A DNA stretch of 64,000 nucleotides, from positions 14,108 to 78,107 of the forward strand of contig JAWXBW010000004.1 in the NCBI GenBank assembly GCA_034440395.1, written 5' to 3'. This document shows, one piece after another, positions 48,093 to 56,157 of the stretch. Positions within the stretch are counted from its first letter, which is position 1. Each line of letters opens with the position of its first letter. The stretch is from JAAUTS01 sp034440395. Lineage in GTDB: Bacteria > Verrucomicrobiota > Verrucomicrobiia > Methylacidiphilales > JAAUTS01. The notes under the pieces are model-generated. The model saw nothing but the letters and a program-made list of their open reading frames with translations. It was not told the DNA's origin and searched no databases. A program made the position numbers and the translations under genes.

Positions 48093-48869
48093 ATGGAACC
48101 TATAGCTGAAATTGAAATTAAGATTGAGGGTTCTGTGGGGGCACTGAAGCTGACCCCGGAGTTAGTTGATATTAATGAAATTCGCGAGATGTTAACTGAA
48201 GCATCGCATCTGTTCTTTCCTACAGAAAAACGGGCACAGCGTCCGCTGATCAGTTACGAGCTTTCTGAAGGCTCGGTTCTGCACAGATTCCGCACGCTTA
48301 CCCAGAGCGTTATCGGCTTCGGGGCAGTCATACTCCAAATAAGTGAAGTAGGACAAATTGATTTTTTGCATGAATGTAGTGCTGTAGCCATAGAAAATTT
48401 TCAATAGTTGGCATGGCAAACAAACTATGTAATAACGATTACGGCCAATGATCACCGTCTGAAAATCGACAAAACAACCCATTTTATCCGCAGTGAAAAG
48501 CTTTGGGTGGAAGCAGAGTTTTATGTGTATGGCGAAGTGGTAGATGCTGGAGGAAAAACCAATCCGAATCTCCATTTGGACACGGAAGAGTTCGGTGTTC
48601 TCTCTATTGCTGTGGAAAAACACGTGCTTAAACAGCCTAAGGAAAATCTGCTTTATAAAAAATTTGGAGTTCGAGTCTTAGGCAAACAAAGCATACAAAC
48701 ATTTGAGATTGATCGATCCTCCCTTACTTTTCTGGAGCTACTAAATTACGAAGCGGACTACTCAGCGGATTACTTGGATCAACTTGCCCAAAAAGCGCAG
48801 CCTTCATGGCGTGATGTTACCGACATAGATGCTTGGCTGGCTGAAATCCGACAGGAAGTTCATGCCTAA
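48093..48869 (+). pseudogene. Unidentified gene interrupted by an in-frame amber codon
   Basis: The frame from ATG 48093 runs 104 codons to TAG 48405-48407 and then continues in the same frame without interruption for 153 more codons to TAA-type stop at 48869. There is no ribosome-binding site at the TTG after the TAG. The two halves therefore look like one 258-codon gene with a nonsense mutation. No known domain; soluble, with a charged helical end (WLAEIRQEVHA). Its stop region overlaps the start of a broken PIN-domain gene, as in toxin-antitoxin operons. Confidence 0.6.
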
Positions 48870-49365
48870 GAATACGTTAGGTTATGGGGTGCTCTGCGAC
48901 ACGAGCTTTCTGATTCGGCTAAATAAAACTGATGATCTTCTGCATTCGTCGGCTCGGCAGTATTTTAAGTTCCTTAAGCGATGGTAGACATCGGAAGTAT
49001 GTTTCAACTGTTGCGCTCGCAGAGTATGCCGTAAGAGATAAGATTGAGCATTTGCCCATTAGGTATTTACGGGTGTTGCCTTTTAACATAGATCATGCCC
49101 AACGCGCTGGAGAGTTTACAGCGGCAGCCATGAAAGTGCGAAACCAGTTGCCGACAGAGATACATCCCGTGCGGTTATTCCAAACGACACCAAAATGTTT
49201 ACCCAAGCCGACGTGACAGAAGCAATTACACATTATCTGACAGCGGTTGAAGCTTGCAAAAAAATATATGATGCCGTTAGCACTCTCCATAAACCTCGGT
49301 TTCAAATAATCACTTTAAATATGCCTCATCATCAGGCTTTTGGATTATTGAATATCGGCGACTAA
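48862..49365 (+). pseudogene. PIN-domain protein gene with two frameshifts
   Basis: ATG 48862 opens with LCDTSFLIRLNKTDDLLHSS, a PIN-domain N-terminus with the first acidic residue, and breaks near 48970. Frame 2 carries on as GRHRKYVSTVALAEYAVRDK to ATEIHPVRL-like sequence near 49170. The original frame then resumes as VIPNDTKMFTQADVTEAI through to FGLLNIGD and TAA 49363-49365. The two shifts cancel, so the ancestral gene was about 167 codons. It is coupled to the amber-interrupted gene before it. Confidence 0.65.
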
Positions 49366-49491
49366 ACTAGGGCTACTGCTAGCATCGCAGAAAGAGCTGA
49401 CATGGAATAAGACCATGGGCTGTGATAAGATCTTGGCTGGTTGCAAGTTTTGTTATTCTGTAATCATTTCCCGTCGCAACGCTAACGCAGG

Positions 49492-49947
49492 TCAGTGGAC
49501 ACGTTCTAACTGATGGGTCTGTTCAGGTGTGGCGTTAAAGATTAATAGGGCTTCTGCATGAGCCGCACCATCCAGTGTCCAAGCGGCACCGAGGGCGTGG
49601 GAGAGCCTAAGCTTGCCACCGCAGACGCTGTGAATGTTTAGCTCCTCTGCATTTCCGTGACGAAAACTCCCAGAAAAAATAAAGCCTATCTCCACGCGGA
49701 TTTGGGTAAAGACTAGGTCTCGCCAGCCTTTGCACAGGCGGTCTGTGATGGTGATGGTGTCCTACCGAAACGAAACGATCATCACTAAAATGGCACTAAT
49801 GGCTCCCATGGCGGCGTCCATTTGCATGATTTCATAACAGAGGAAATCGGCACCCTTGCGGTGGTCAGGCCAAGTGAGTGAGCCGTCATCCCAAGCGAAG
49901 ACTCCAGCTCCAAGCTCCACAACCAATAGCATTTCTAAACGAGCCTA
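49492..49947 (-). pseudogene. Remnant of a glycoside hydrolase C-terminal region (GH95-like)
   Basis: One minus-strand frame is open from about 49947 to a TAA-type stop at 49492, except for an amber codon at 49762-49764. It reads GVFAWDDGSLTWPDHRKGAD, EIMQMDAAMGAISAILVM, then after the stop KGWRDLVFTQIRVEIGF and SVCGGKLRLSHALGAAWTLD. The order resembles the end of GH95-type fucosidases (QxDANxG...AISEML, KGLRARGGFEV, GG.xRL). No N-terminal part is present. Family assignment is from memory; call it a degraded fragment. Confidence 0.4.
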
Positions 49948-49993
49948 TCGTGCATAATGCGGATGTAGTCTAAAAAAATCGTGCAGTCATGCA
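49948..49993 (+). promoter_or_regulatory. Pair of TCGTGCA sites upstream of the YciF operon
   Basis: TCGTGCATAATGC starts at 49948 and TCGTGCAGTCATGCA at 49979, exactly 31 bp apart (about three helical turns). The second lies 94 bp before the GG of the sigma-54 promoter at 50072, a usual distance for an enhancer site of an NtrC-type activator. The same 7-mer recurs upstream of the other operons of this region. Confidence 0.55.
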
Positions 49994-50071
49994 ATCCTTC
50001 GAAAACACATGCACAAATCACATAATCTGTAAGTGATTTAAAACAAGCATCTTATGTCTAATGTTTAGTTA

Positions 50072-50087
50072 TGGCACGCCTTTTGCA
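50072..50087 (+). promoter_or_regulatory. Sigma-54 promoter of the YciF-DUF3309 operon
   Basis: TGGCACGCCTTTTGCA matches the sigma-54 consensus almost perfectly: TGGCACG, GG and GC ten bases apart, TTGCA. The expected start near 50098 leaves a 30-nt leader with AAGGA just before the ATG at 50128. Confidence 0.85.
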
Positions 50088-50127
50088 GGATTAGTTATGT
50101 TCATTAATTAAATTAAAAAGGAAAACG

Positions 50128-50631
50128 ATGTCTAAAATAACTACGCTACACGAACTCTATATCGAGCAACTTCAAGATTTGCTCAGTGCTGAAAAACAAC
50201 TAATCAAAGCCCTTCCTGCCATGGCTAAGGCTTCTTACGATTCTAAGCTAAAGGCTGGTTTTGAGGAACACTTTGCTGAGACAAAGGTCCACGCTCAAAC
50301 GGTTGAACAAATCTTATCTTCTCACGACGAGAAACCAGGCACTAAAAAATGTGCGGCTATGGAAGGTCTGATTGAAGAGGGTAAGGAAATGATTTCAGAG
50401 GATGCGGAAGAAGCCGTCAAAGATATTGGCTTAATTGCCGCTGCCCAACGAGTCGAACATTATGAAATTGCGGGTTACGGTTGTGTTCGCACGTATGCCA
50501 AGATTTTAGGTTACGAAAAAGACAACGTAGTCCTTCAAGGTATTTTGGATCAAGAAGGTGACACAGATAAAAAACTAACCAAAATAGCAACAACACTAAA
50601 TCTAAAAGCTGAACTAGGAGCAACGAAATAA
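50128..50631 (+). CDS. YciF-type ferritin-like stress protein (DUF892)
   Basis: 167 aa four-helix-bundle protein. LHELYIEQLQDLLSAEKQL at the start is the YciE/YciF signature; later ETKVHAQTVEQI and AAAQRVEHYEIAGYG supply Glu/His residues of the putative di-iron site. Family members are induced by osmotic and general stress; the enzymatic role is unclear. Transcribed from the sigma-54 promoter at 50072 and followed after 1 nt by DUF3309. Confidence 0.92.
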   Translation: MSKITTLHELYIEQLQDLLSAEKQLIKALPAMAKASYDSKLKAGFEEHFAETKVHAQTVEQILSSHDEKPGTKKCAAMEGLIEEGKEMISEDAEEAVKDIGLIAAAQRVEHYEIAGYGCVRTYAKILGYEKDNVVLQGILDQEGDTDKKLTKIATTLNLKAELGATK

Positions 50632-50632
50632 T

Positions 50633-50785
50633 ATGGGTACAATTCTACTAATCATTCTAATCTTACTACTGTTGGGCGCATTGCCCGTATTCCCTCACAG
50701 CCGCAGTTGGGGCTATGGACCATCCGGTGCACTGGGAACAATCCTAGTTATCCTGCTCGTGCTTTATCTACTAAAAGTTATCTAA
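50633..50785 (+). CDS. DUF3309 small membrane protein
   Basis: 50 aa: a Leu/Ile-rich first helix, then the family core GALPVFPHSRSWGYGPSG, and a second helix (LGTILVILLVLYLL). This pattern is the DUF3309 family, found with stress genes in many proteobacteria and relatives; its role is unknown. It starts 1 nt after the YciF stop. Confidence 0.85.
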   Translation: MGTILLIILILLLLGALPVFPHSRSWGYGPSGALGTILVILLVLYLLKVI

Positions 50786-50794
50786 TACCTTTGT

Positions 50795-51382
50795 ATGCTC
50801 AAAGCTAAAGCAACGCTCTTCCTTGTTTTCATGTTGAGCTGCGTGGGTCAAGTCCCCGCAGCTCCCTCCTTCTTGACTACGTCAAAACAAGATAGGGCAT
50901 CCCGTGAAAGTGCTGCTGGGGGCTACGCTTTGCTGCGAGAGTTGGCAGAGAAGGAAAGTAACGTAGATAAAATACTCATCCTTAAGAACCCTTCAGAAAG
51001 GGTGGCAAAGGTTTTAAAGGATATTACCGATACTTTCTCGGATTTAAAATCCGAATGGCCTAAGGGTCTTCCTGATCCCAGCACACTGCCTTCCCTAAAT
51101 AAAGTCCTACCTGATACTGAGCGGCGGGCTCGAGCCTCGATCGAATCAGAAACGACCAAGCTCGTTCTGACCTCGTCGGGTGCGGATTTTGAGTATCACA
51201 TACTTATGAGTCAGGTGAAAGCTTTGGGTTATGCGGATCATTTGACACGTGCTCTCTTACGCCAAGAGAAATCTCCTAGGGCTTTGGCTCTGCTTAAAAA
51301 GTATCAGGATAAGTTCAGGAAACTGAATAACCGCACCTCGGATCTCCTGCGAGACCGCGCCTCTAACCGGTCTAATAAGTAA
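50795..51382 (+). CDS. Exported hypothetical protein
   Basis: 195 aa with a signal peptide (LKAKATLFLVFMLSCVGQVP, cut near AAP). Cys16 falls inside the hydrophobic core but without a clear lipobox. The mature part is mostly helical, Lys/Arg-rich at the end (RKLNNRTSDLLRDRAS). It starts 9 nt after DUF3309, so it belongs to the sigma-54 operon. Not a family I recognise. Confidence 0.65.
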   Translation: MLKAKATLFLVFMLSCVGQVPAAPSFLTTSKQDRASRESAAGGYALLRELAEKESNVDKILILKNPSERVAKVLKDITDTFSDLKSEWPKGLPDPSTLPSLNKVLPDTERRARASIESETTKLVLTSSGADFEYHILMSQVKALGYADHLTRALLRQEKSPRALALLKKYQDKFRKLNNRTSDLLRDRASNRSNK

Positions 51383-51481
51383 AATACAGAAGGCCGGTTG
51401 GTCTCCACGGAAAACTTCAGTCTTTGGCTAAGGTAGCTCCATGCCCAAGCAATGGCACGAACTGGCAAATAGAAATTTAAT

Positions 51482-51510
51482 AAATAAACAAACCGTTGAT
51501 TTGTTTATTT
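51482..51510 (-). terminator. AT-rich hairpin at the end of the response-regulator operon
   Basis: AAATAAACAAA and TTTGTTTATTT form a perfect 11-bp stem with a 7-nt loop, overlapping the stop codon of the last minus-strand gene. It also sits after the convergent exported-protein gene, so it could serve both strands. Confidence 0.55.
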
Positions 51511-51957
51511 CAAAAGCGGAGAGGTTGCACGATCCGTGTTTTCTCGGGGCAGGTGAAAGGCCTCAGCCATAGATTTGGCGAAAGCAGAAAAGGTTACGGG
51601 TTTCTCAACATAGTTAGCAACGCCTAGCTCATGGCATACTTTTAAATCTGAGGGATTTTGTGACGTACTCGTAATAATTACGGGTATAGCAGTGATGGCT
51701 TTCATAGCCCTAATGTGTCGTAGTAATTCTATTCCTCCTAAACTAGGTAGTTTTAGATCTAAAAAAATCACCATGAGTTGGCTAGCTTCGCCATTTTCAT
51801 TTGTGCGAAGGTAGTTTAGGGCTTCCATTCCATCAGCGATAAATTTTACTTGGCCGATCATGCCTGCTTTATCTAACTGACGGGTAAGTAAGACGGTATC
51901 GTCTTCATTGTCTTCAATAACTAGGACGCGAATGGGTGCGGCGGATAGGTTGCTCAT
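51505..51957 (-). CDS. Single-domain response regulator (CheY-like, Rcp1 type)
   Basis: 150 aa, receiver domain only. The acidic pocket EDNEDD lies at the start, phosphoacceptor Asp67 in VIFLDLKLPSLGG, then the Thr/Ser of ITSTS and Lys of VEKPV. It lacks an output domain, so it works as a phosphate shuttle or by binding. The EDNEDD...LDLKLP form is typical of the Rcp1-like receivers that pair with bacteriophytochrome-type kinases. Starts 3 nt after the next receiver gene. Confidence 0.88.
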   Translation of the reverse strand: MSNLSAAPIRVLVIEDNEDDTVLLTRQLDKAGMIGQVKFIADGMEALNYLRTNENGEASQLMVIFLDLKLPSLGGIELLRHIRAMKAITAIPVIITSTSQNPSDLKVCHELGVANYVEKPVTFSAFAKSMAEAFHLPRENTDRATSPLLK

Positions 51958-51960
51958 AAT

Positions 51961-52443
51961 TTAAGGTTTAGCTGGAGGCGTTATATCTTCACTGAGTAAA
52001 GTGGAAAGGTGAGCGGACTGGAGACCGCTAGCAGGATCGAGCCATATTTTTTTAATACACATGGCTAAGTCTGTCATGTTGCTGAGAGAGGTGGGTTTAA
52101 CTAAGTAAGCGTTCACATGCAGCTCGCTGGCACGCTTCGCATCTTTTCGTTCGGATGAGGAGGTGAGCGCAAGCACCACCATGAGGTGTAAAAGAGAGTC
52201 TCCTCGAATCCATTGCAACACTTCTAACCCCGTTTTTTTAGGAGTTTTAAGATCGAGCAATAGAAGGTAAGGAAAAATACTATCCGAAGTGATATCTTCT
52301 TTTGAAAATTTACTTAAGCATTCAATCATAGCTTCACCGTCTTCATGGCGCTCAACCTCGCAGATGATGCCAGCCTTGGTTAAGGCGCGTACAGTCAAGA
52401 AGGCATCGTCATCATTATCTTCGAGTAAAAATATTTTTTTCAT
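51961..52443 (-). CDS. Single-domain response regulator
   Basis: 160 aa, receiver domain only: EDNDDD near the start, Asp64 in LLLLDLKTPKKTG, LTSSSE and VKPT as the switch residues. It is related to the neighbouring 150-aa receiver, likely by duplication. It starts 6 nt after the kinase gene upstream, giving a kinase plus two free receivers in one operon, suggestive of a phosphorelay. Confidence 0.88.
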   Translation of the reverse strand: MKKIFLLEDNDDDAFLTVRALTKAGIICEVERHEDGEAMIECLSKFSKEDITSDSIFPYLLLLDLKTPKKTGLEVLQWIRGDSLLHLMVVLALTSSSERKDAKRASELHVNAYLVKPTSLSNMTDLAMCIKKIWLDPASGLQSAHLSTLLSEDITPPAKP

Positions 52444-52449
52444 AAGGCG

Positions 52450-54300
52450 TTATTCAGATCGAGTTTTTTCAGATAAACATAAGTCTAACCAAAAGCGAGT
52501 TCCCTGACCTAACTCGGATATGATACCTATTTGACCATTAAGACTTTCGACGGCTTTCTTCGTAATAGCTAAGCCTACTCCCGTGCCAGTGTAAAGTTTA
52601 GAGTTGTTAAGTTGTTCGAATATGCGAAAAGCTCGTTCGTGGTTCACAGGGTCCATGCCGATGCCGTTATCCTCAATCCAAATTCTTACGACATTCCCCC
52701 GATTTTCCGCCCGAATCCAGACACGTGGGGTAACGCCTACTGGCACGAACTTTACGGCATTACCCAAAAGATTAGAGAAAATCTGGGTCAAACCGGACTC
52801 ACGCCCTAGCACGATGGGGAGATGCCCCTCAATGTCCACATCCACCGCAGGTGCTTGTAAGTTGGGATAATGGGCGATCATGTCCCGCACGATTGCGTCT
52901 AGGTCTAGAGGAATGAGAGGAGTGCTTTCACGCGTTACGCGCGTGTAAGTTAACAAATCTTGGATGAGTTTATCAAGCCGCTCCGCTGCTGCTTTAATAC
53001 GCTCTAGGTAGCCCCGTCCTTTATCATCTAAGCGTTCCCCATAATCTTCTAGGATCGCTTCAGCGTAGCCCTGCATGGAACGTAGAGGCGACCTTAGATC
53101 ATGTGAGACAGTATAAGAAAACGCCTCCATTTCCATGTAAGCCTGCCTTAAATGTTCTGTGCGACCAGAGACCTCTAGCTCAAGAGTTTTTGAGTATTCC
53201 ATTAATGCTTTTTGGGCTTTTCGTTCAACGGTAGAATCATGGAAAACGAGTACAGTGCCCAGGATGCCATGGGTCTCATCAAAAATGGGGGAGGCACTGC
53301 ATTGAATGGGAATTTCCTCCCCATCACGTGAAACGAGGAGAGCTTCTTTAACTAAGACGATATTTTTTTTGTCTTCCAAAACTTCCGCCACGGGGTTGCG
53401 CATGGTCTGGCCGGTGTTGGCGTCCTTAATTTGAATGAGCTCCGTCACACTAAAATTAGAGGCCTCTTTCTCAGTCCACCCGATTAGCTTTTCTGCCTCA
53501 CGATTTAAGAACGAGGCACGCCCTTCATGGTCTGTCGCTAAGACGGCATCGCCGATGGAGACAAGGATAACTCGGAACCACTCTCTTTGATGCGCAAGTT
53601 CTCTTGTGCTATGGAGAACAGCTTCCAGTGCTGTGAGGTGCTGATTGTTTAAAAGATGAAGTTGCTTGAAGACGTGCGTTCCGATCGTAATCGCAGCTAC
53701 CAATAAAAGAAGTAAGCCACCCCAAGCTAAAGCCTGCTGCATGCGCGTTACTTCGTCAAGCCGCTCTTGTTGCAGCTGTCTTTCAGTACTAATAAAATCA
53801 TCAAAAAGAAAGCGTACACTATCCATTAAAGCCTTACGTTGCTTCATTTCTGTAAGCTCTTGTGGAAGGAGAATAGTTGTCGAACCGCTTCTGCGCATAT
53901 GTCTCTGTTGGCCGTCCTTAGCCGAGGCCAGCCACGCACTACTGGCGTCTATTATTTTCTGCACACGCACTTTTTGATCTGAATTTTTTTCAACCAAAGC
54001 TTCCAATTCCTTGTAAGCAGGACTGACTACTTCAAAAGCCCTGTTGTAAGGCTCTAAAAATTCAGGGTTGTAGCCAGAAAGAAAATAGCCGCGTAGGCCG
54101 GTTTCTAAATCGACCGTTAGCTTCAAGCAGGTTTGCGCTTGGATAATGACCCTTGAGGAGCGATCCGCCCAATAGATCCTATTAAAAAGATTAAAGCACA
54201 ATATAGTTAACAGGAGAGTAACGCAGAGAACAACACTCACTGGCAAAAGAACCGTTTTGTAGAGTGTGGAGCGGAAAAGGCTGATTTCTTTAATGGACAT
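52450..54300 (-). CDS. CHASE3-PAS sensor histidine kinase
   Basis: 616 aa membrane kinase. First helix near 15-35, a periplasmic CHASE3 domain (about 40-180, with LTVDLETGLRGYFLSG), second helix near 190-210, a PAS domain with GDAVLATDHEGRASFLNREA, then HisKA with His400 in SYTVSHDLRSPLRSMQGYAE and HATPase_c with NLLGNAVKF and GTGVGLAITKK. The SHDLRSPLR form pairs with stand-alone receivers such as the two encoded next. Confidence 0.9.
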   Translation of the reverse strand: MSIKEISLFRSTLYKTVLLPVSVVLCVTLLLTILCFNLFNRIYWADRSSRVIIQAQTCLKLTVDLETGLRGYFLSGYNPEFLEPYNRAFEVVSPAYKELEALVEKNSDQKVRVQKIIDASSAWLASAKDGQQRHMRRSGSTTILLPQELTEMKQRKALMDSVRFLFDDFISTERQLQQERLDEVTRMQQALAWGGLLLLLVAAITIGTHVFKQLHLLNNQHLTALEAVLHSTRELAHQREWFRVILVSIGDAVLATDHEGRASFLNREAEKLIGWTEKEASNFSVTELIQIKDANTGQTMRNPVAEVLEDKKNIVLVKEALLVSRDGEEIPIQCSASPIFDETHGILGTVLVFHDSTVERKAQKALMEYSKTLELEVSGRTEHLRQAYMEMEAFSYTVSHDLRSPLRSMQGYAEAILEDYGERLDDKGRGYLERIKAAAERLDKLIQDLLTYTRVTRESTPLIPLDLDAIVRDMIAHYPNLQAPAVDVDIEGHLPIVLGRESGLTQIFSNLLGNAVKFVPVGVTPRVWIRAENRGNVVRIWIEDNGIGMDPVNHERAFRIFEQLNNSKLYTGTGVGLAITKKAVESLNGQIGIISELGQGTRFWLDLCLSEKTRSE

Positions 54301-54311
54301 AACTTTTTAGA

Positions 54312-56129
54312 TTAAGAGTGAAGGGTGTAGGAAGGTAAGGTTACAATGAATTCAGCACCTTCTCCTAAGATACTGCGAGCATAAACATGGCCTTGGTGAG
54401 CTAAAATGACTTCGCGAGCGATGGATAGGCCTAGCCCTGACCCAGATTTATTTGTTCCTGGCACGCGATAAAACTTATCAAAAATTCGATCCAAATCAAC
54501 GGAATCAATCCCATGGCCTTGATTGCTAATGCGAAACTCTACTTGGCCGTCAGAGTCCACGGATACGTGGGCTTGAATGGGCGTAGCAGGCTCGGAATAT
54601 TTTAAAGCATTCGTGAGGAGATTGGTGAAAACATAGGCCATACGTTGGCGATCAACATTTACCTGAGGCACGTGTTCTTCAGCCTGCAGGTGAATACGGG
54701 AGGCCGCGTCTGGGGTGAATTCCTGCACGGATTGGAGTGCCGTCTCCAAGAGTATTTTCGGGCTCGTTTTTTCCAGGTTCAACGCAGGAGCGCCTTGTTC
54801 CATACGACTAAGATCTAACAAATCGTCTAAGGTGCAAATAAGCCTTTCGGTGTCTTCCCGCGCTGTGCGGACTAATTTTTCTTGGGTCGCAGTTAAGGGC
54901 TCGGCCTCTTTTTCTAACAAAAGATGGAGCGCTACACGCATGCTGGTAATGGGCGTTTTTAACTCATGGCTGACGGTAGAAATTAAGTTAGTTTTAACTT
55001 GATCCATCAAGCGGGCTTGGGTGATGTTTTCTAAAATGACGGCCACGCCAAAAAGGGTGCTATTTTCTTCCCGCAAAAGCACGATGCGAGGTAGGTAGTA
55101 GTGATCCCTTTGATCAAAGTGAAACCGAATGGAATCCTTAGCCAAGAGGGGAAGAAAATCATTTCCACTGCTGATAACATTATCAACTATTTTTTCAATT
55201 TGATCAGGTAAACGATTCATTCCAGCGAAGAGAAGTTTTAGAGCTAAGGTGTCGGCTGGAGGGTTGCGGAATTCTACTTCATGATTTAAACCTAAAACAA
55301 AAATGGGATCAGGAAAAGAGGCGAGCGTTTGTTGAATGGTGCGATTCAGACGGGTGAGCTTACCTTGATCGGCTTCACGAAAATCTTTGAGCTGGCGCGC
55401 CATTTCATTAAAGTGATGGGCTAGAATTCCGACCTCGTCGTTGGAGGTGGGGATGAGACTTTGATTTAGGTCGCCCTGACCTACTTTTTGGATAGAAGCT
55501 GCTAAAGAAGATAAGGGATCAAGTAGGCCACGGGTCAGGCGGAACGAGGCATAGACGGCTACTATCACCGCGATAATCATAAAAAGAATTAAGAGACGAA
55601 TGGTCGAGTCGATTTCTATTTTAGTTTCGCCGTTGCGCATTTGCATCGTTTGGTGAACGTGTTCTAGGAGAGCGTCTGATTGTTCTGAGAGAACGGACGC
55701 CTGCTGGGTGAGCCCGCGTGCTAGGCTGCGACGGTGATCGACTTGCTTTAGGGGCGTAGCAAGAAAAGCAGGGGCATTTTTTTGGAACGTTCGATAACTT
55801 GCCGTCAGGGTCTCTAGCAATTCACGACCCTTCTTATCAAGGTTGATAGGCTGTAAGCGGCGTAAGCAGGATTCAAAACCTAGGACAGCTTTAGAAAAGC
55901 CTTGGGGTTCTGCTTCAAGCTCGGCGGCCTCTTCTGCCAACAAAGCTGCCGTGCTTTGATCGATGCAGCGCTTAAGCTCTTGTAAGGCTCGGGAGGTTTC
56001 TAGGTTTTCACTTAGGATTACTTCGACTTGGTTACCTAAGTGATTACAGCGGTCAATGGCATACAGGCCAAGTGCCAGCAAGATAACTAGTAGGCAGAGC
56101 AAGCCTAGAACGAGCCGTGTGCGTAGCAT
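54312..56129 (-). CDS. HAMP-PAS sensor histidine kinase (KinB-like layout)
   Basis: 605 aa. Membrane helices near 5-25 and 175-195 frame a helical periplasmic sensor domain; then HAMP (about 195-250, GLLDPLSSLAASIQKVGQGD), a PAS-like region, HisKA with His388 in STVSHELKTPITSMRV and HATPase_c ending GSGLGLSIAREV. The architecture and length recall KinB, the partner of the sigma-54 activator AlgB; a sigma-54 activator is encoded at 60028. That pairing is inference. Confidence 0.88.
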   Translation of the reverse strand: MLRTRLVLGLLCLLVILLALGLYAIDRCNHLGNQVEVILSENLETSRALQELKRCIDQSTAALLAEEAAELEAEPQGFSKAVLGFESCLRRLQPINLDKKGRELLETLTASYRTFQKNAPAFLATPLKQVDHRRSLARGLTQQASVLSEQSDALLEHVHQTMQMRNGETKIEIDSTIRLLILFMIIAVIVAVYASFRLTRGLLDPLSSLAASIQKVGQGDLNQSLIPTSNDEVGILAHHFNEMARQLKDFREADQGKLTRLNRTIQQTLASFPDPIFVLGLNHEVEFRNPPADTLALKLLFAGMNRLPDQIEKIVDNVISSGNDFLPLLAKDSIRFHFDQRDHYYLPRIVLLREENSTLFGVAVILENITQARLMDQVKTNLISTVSHELKTPITSMRVALHLLLEKEAEPLTATQEKLVRTAREDTERLICTLDDLLDLSRMEQGAPALNLEKTSPKILLETALQSVQEFTPDAASRIHLQAEEHVPQVNVDRQRMAYVFTNLLTNALKYSEPATPIQAHVSVDSDGQVEFRISNQGHGIDSVDLDRIFDKFYRVPGTNKSGSGLGLSIAREVILAHQGHVYARSILGEGAEFIVTLPSYTLHS

Positions 56130-56157
56130 ATTAAATAAGACTAAGCATGGATTAGAT

